Of a stretch of DNA of 64,000 nucleotides, positions 61,948 to 64,000 are shown one piece after another. The notes below the pieces were generated by a model. It did no database searches and was not told where the DNA came from. It saw only the letters and a list, made by a program, of their open reading frames with translations. The first letter of the stretch is position 1. Every line of letters starts with the position of its first letter. The position numbers and the translations under genes are program-made. Origin of the DNA: Caproicibacter sp046707225 (GTDB lineage Bacteria; Bacillota; Clostridia; Oscillospirales; Acutalibacteraceae); NCBI RefSeq assembly GCF_046707225.1, contig NZ_JBJKOP010000036.1, forward strand, positions 186,001 through 250,000. The letters are read 5' to 3'.

Positions 61948-62766
61948 ATGGGCTTTACAGAGAAAAGTCTTTCTGCAGTTATTGAAAAAGTCAGATTCAA
62001 TTCCCCCCTGGTACATAACATTACAAACTATGTTACGGTAAACGACTGCGCCAACGTGCTACTGGCGGTTGGCGCTTCCCCGATTATGGCGGACGATATT
62101 GGAGAGGCGGCGGAAATTACCGCGATTTCGTCAGCGCTGGTGCTTAATATAGGCACGTTGAACCGGCGTACGATTGAATCGATGATTGCTTCTGGAAAAA
62201 AGGCAAACGAAATCGGCGTTCCCGTGGTGCTTGACCCGGTTGGCGCCGGAGCTTCTTCGCTGCGGAACCGGACCGTTTTGGAACTTCTTGAGCGGATGCG
62301 GGTTCAGGTGATCAGAGGAAATCTGTCGGAAATATCCTTTCTGGCGGGACTGCACTACGCGACCAAAGGCGTGGACGCAGCGGAGTCAGACCGTGAAAAC
62401 AACGCGGTAACCGTTGCAAAATCGGTTGCTGCCCAATATGGCTGTACCGCGGCGGTGACAGGCGCCGTGGATACGATATCCGACGGGAACAGAACGCTGA
62501 GAATCCACAATGGGCATTCAATGCTGTCCCGCGTGACCGGAACCGGGTGTATGACATCCGCTTTGACGGGGGCCTGCGCGGCAGTCACTCGGGATTTTTT
62601 GGCAGCCGCGGCCGCCGCGGTTGCCGCAATGGGAATTGCCGGAGAGCTTGCTTATGAATCCGCCGGAAACATCGGGACGGGCAGCTTCCATATTGCGGTA
62701 ATCGACGCATTGAGCCGTTTGACCCAGACTCTGATTGAGAAGAGGGCGATGCTGGATGAGGCGTAA
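61948..62766 (+). CDS. thiM: Hydroxyethylthiazole kinase
   Basis: A 272-residue kinase that phosphorylates hydroxyethylthiazole, a thiamine salvage step. It starts at the ATG with GAGGAAGG eight bases upstream. Visible features are VHNITNYVTVNDCAN near residue 24, VLDPVGAGAS near 94 and the catalytic TGTGCMTSALTGA near 195. It lies between thiC and thiE. Since thiG, thiH, thiS and thiF are absent from this operon, the thiazole may be salvaged or made elsewhere. Confidence 0.95.
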   Translation: MGFTEKSLSAVIEKVRFNSPLVHNITNYVTVNDCANVLLAVGASPIMADDIGEAAEITAISSALVLNIGTLNRRTIESMIASGKKANEIGVPVVLDPVGAGASSLRNRTVLELLERMRVQVIRGNLSEISFLAGLHYATKGVDAAESDRENNAVTVAKSVAAQYGCTAAVTGAVDTISDGNRTLRIHNGHSMLSRVTGTGCMTSALTGACAAVTRDFLAAAAAAVAAMGIAGELAYESAGNIGTGSFHIAVIDALSRLTQTLIEKRAMLDEA

Positions 62767-63385
62767 AATCGACTATACTCTTTATTTGTGCACAGATCGG
62801 AACCTGATGAGCACAAAAACTTTGGAAGAAGCGGTGGAGCAGGCGATCCTTGGGGGCTGCACGCTGGTCCAGCTGCGGGAGAAGGATATTTCCTCTCTGG
62901 AATTTTATCGCATGGCGGTCGGTGTAAAGAAAATCACCGACCGTTACGGGGTGCCGCTGATTGTCAACGACCGGGCCGATATCGCGCTCGCCGTCGGCGC
63001 GGACGGCGTTCACGCCGGGCAAAGCGATCTGCCGTGTAAAAATCTGAGGACAATTCTGGGACAGGATCGAATCGTCGGAATTTCCGCCGCGACTGTGGAG
63101 GAAGCCGTCCGGGCGCAGGGGGATGGCGCGGACTATGTCGGCGTCGGGGCCATGTTTCCGACCGGCACGAAAACGGACGCGAGGCCTGTTTCCATGGAAA
63201 CGCTCGCGGAAATCCGGCGCGCCGTGACCATTCCGATCGTGGCAATCGGGGGAATCGGCCCTCAGAACGCCGGACGGTTTTGCGGCACGGGAGTCGACGG
63301 CCTAGCGGTGGTTTCGGCTATTCTTGCTCAGCCGGATATCACCTCGGCTGCGCGGGAGCTTCGCACGATTTTTCGCCGCGTATAA
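62756..63385 (+). CDS. thiE: Thiamine-phosphate synthase
   Basis: A 209-residue TIM-barrel enzyme that joins HMP-PP and thiazole phosphate to thiamine phosphate. Substrate-binding parts are VQLREKD (near 35), NDRADIA (near 68), the pyrophosphate loop GAMFPTGTK (near 132) and AIGGIGPQN. The ATG at 62756 overlaps the end of thiM and has AGAGGG upstream. It ends the operon; a long hairpin follows. Confidence 0.94.
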   Translation: MRRKIDYTLYLCTDRNLMSTKTLEEAVEQAILGGCTLVQLREKDISSLEFYRMAVGVKKITDRYGVPLIVNDRADIALAVGADGVHAGQSDLPCKNLRTILGQDRIVGISAATVEEAVRAQGDGADYVGVGAMFPTGTKTDARPVSMETLAEIRRAVTIPIVAIGGIGPQNAGRFCGTGVDGLAVVSAILAQPDITSAARELRTIFRRV

Positions 63386-63404
63386 CCCTTACTCTGAAAA
63401 AGCG

Positions 63405-63463
63405 GAGCCGTCCGAAAATGAATGCCCCGGTTTCTTGGGGCAATTCATTACGGACGGCTCTGT
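63405..63463. terminator. Terminator between thiE and the TipA-like gene
   Basis: A long hairpin: GAGCCGTCCG (63405-63414) pairs perfectly with CGGACGGCTC (63451-63460), with inner pairs ATGAAT/ATTCAT and CCCC/GGGG. It serves two convergent genes. Confidence 0.8.
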
Positions 63464-63466
63464 TTG

Positions 63467-64000
63467 TTATGCTTTTTTCAGATGCTCAGTATAGATTGTT
63501 ACCGCGTCCTTCAGAAATTTTGTAAGGCCCGGCTGCAGCCGGTCATAATATGCGGTAAACCGCGGATCCTCCACATACATTTGAACCAGGCCGGCGTGGG
63601 CTTCGGGGGTATAATGATTCCAGGTGTAGGAAAGCCACCTCCGATGCAGATCGGCCGCATGCTGAGCGGTTTCTCCCGCCGGGTCGCCGGACTCAAAGGC
63701 TTTCAGCAAAGCACGGTTCAGCTCCTGCTCCAGCGCCTGAAACCGAACGTATTGTTCCTGCGTCATACCCAGCATTTTGCGGTTGCTTTGGTCAACGGCC
63801 TCATCTCCGTATTTTTCCCGGATCTCCTTGCCGTAACGCTGCTCGTTCTGCTCGACCAGCTTCGTTTTAAAGCCTTCAAATTTCTCTTTGTCTGCCATGA
63901 ATATTTCTCCCTTCTCAAAGGCAAGCGTTTTTTCGACGTTGTGAATTAAAAGATTCAAACGGGCCCGCTGTTGAAGGAGAAGTTCGTGGTGCCGGCGAAG
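63467..64000 (-). CDS. TipA-type MerR regulator, N-terminal part outside the window
   Basis: The frame stays open to the window edge (177 residues visible), so the gene starts beyond it. The first 35 visible residues (LRRHHELLLQQRARLNLL...) look like the coiled-coil dimer helix of MerR proteins. The rest is a TipAS antibiotic-binding domain, with FEGFKTKLVEQNEQRYGKEI and KYGDEAVDQSN. An internal ATG at 63898, preceded by AAGGGAG nine bases upstream, would give a stand-alone TipAS protein of 143 residues, as is known for tipA of Streptomyces. Whether the full-length MerR part exists must be read from upstream. Confidence 0.78.
   Translation of the reverse strand, partial: LRRHHELLLQQRARLNLLIHNVEKTLAFEKGEIFMADKEKFEGFKTKLVEQNEQRYGKEIREKYGDEAVDQSNRKMLGMTQEQYVRFQALEQELNRALLKAFESGDPAGETAQHAADLHRRWLSYTWNHYTPEAHAGLVQMYVEDPRFTAYYDRLQPGLTKFLKDAVTIYTEHLKKA

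Noticed and set aside
1..64000. CRISPR arrays, prophage modules, toxin-antitoxin pairs, restriction systems
   Set aside because: None seen: no regular spaced repeats, no phage structural genes, no methylase-nuclease pair. The only mobile-element trace is the recombinase stump and possible IS-end motifs.

Overview
The window looks like a chromosomal segment of a low-to-mid GC, Gram-positive anaerobe of the class Clostridia, most likely near the Oscillospiraceae/Acutalibacteraceae (a Caproiciproducens-like background is my guess; no 16S gene is present to test it). The pointers are consensus sigma-A promoters, strong AGGAGG ribosome binding sites, a perfect CIRCE operator before groESL, a FabT/FabK-type fatty-acid operon, an EFR1-type ferredoxin protein, a ThiC-ThiM thiamine operon under TPP riboswitches, and monoderm-style lipoprotein-dependent ABC importers.

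Layout. 1-6 kb: the 3' part of an rRNA methyltransferase gene, a DUF6483 gene and a lipid-kinase gene, then groES-groEL and a convergent M3 peptidase. 6.3-12.5 kb: a small membrane protein, then a five-gene UgpB/MalFG-type sugar or glycerol-phosphate ABC importer ending in a nucleotide pyrophosphatase/phosphodiesterase-family enzyme. 13-21.4 kb: a divergent TetR regulator and a MacB-like ATPase / FtsX permease / membrane-fusion protein / TolC-like protein operon, followed by a two-component system. 21.4-32.66 kb: a visibly more AT-rich accessory segment ending at a tRNA-Leu gene. It holds a peptide-resistance-type two-component/ABC-2 operon with an 11-bp-phased direct-repeat operator, a decayed leucine-rich-repeat surface protein, an FAD oxidoreductase, an MFS exporter, an Rgg/PlcR-like HTH-TPR regulator, a methyltransferase, a DUF3784 protein and the C-terminal stump of a large serine recombinase.

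32.9-42 kb: an amino-acid permease, a secreted ComEC-like metallo-beta-lactamase-fold protein with its DUF3006 partner, a 661-residue secreted repeat protein, an EFR1 flavodoxin-ferredoxin, a ferredoxin-domain protein with a Crp/Fnr regulator, and an MFS transporter. 42-52.7 kb: a complete 13-gene type II fatty-acid synthesis and acetyl-CoA carboxylase operon (fabT-fabH-acpP-fabK-fabD-fabG-NMO-fabF-accB-fabZ-accC-accD-accA) behind one promoter with a FabT-like operator. 52.8-58.7 kb: an oligopeptide importer (oppBCDF plus oppA, minus strand). 59.4-63.4 kb: two tandem TPP riboswitches, each with its own terminator, controlling thiD-thiC-thiM-thiE. The right edge holds the 3' part of a TipA-type MerR regulator.

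Most of the window is ordinary housekeeping and transport. The parts that deserve a second look are the duplicated TPP riboswitch array, the phased operator of the ABC-2 operon, the TolC-like protein in an apparently monoderm genome, the AT-rich accessory cluster with a regulator, exporter, methyltransferase and oxidoreductase, the internal ribosome binding site inside the TipA-like gene, and the repeat-built secreted protein. No CRISPR array, prophage or complete insertion sequence was seen.
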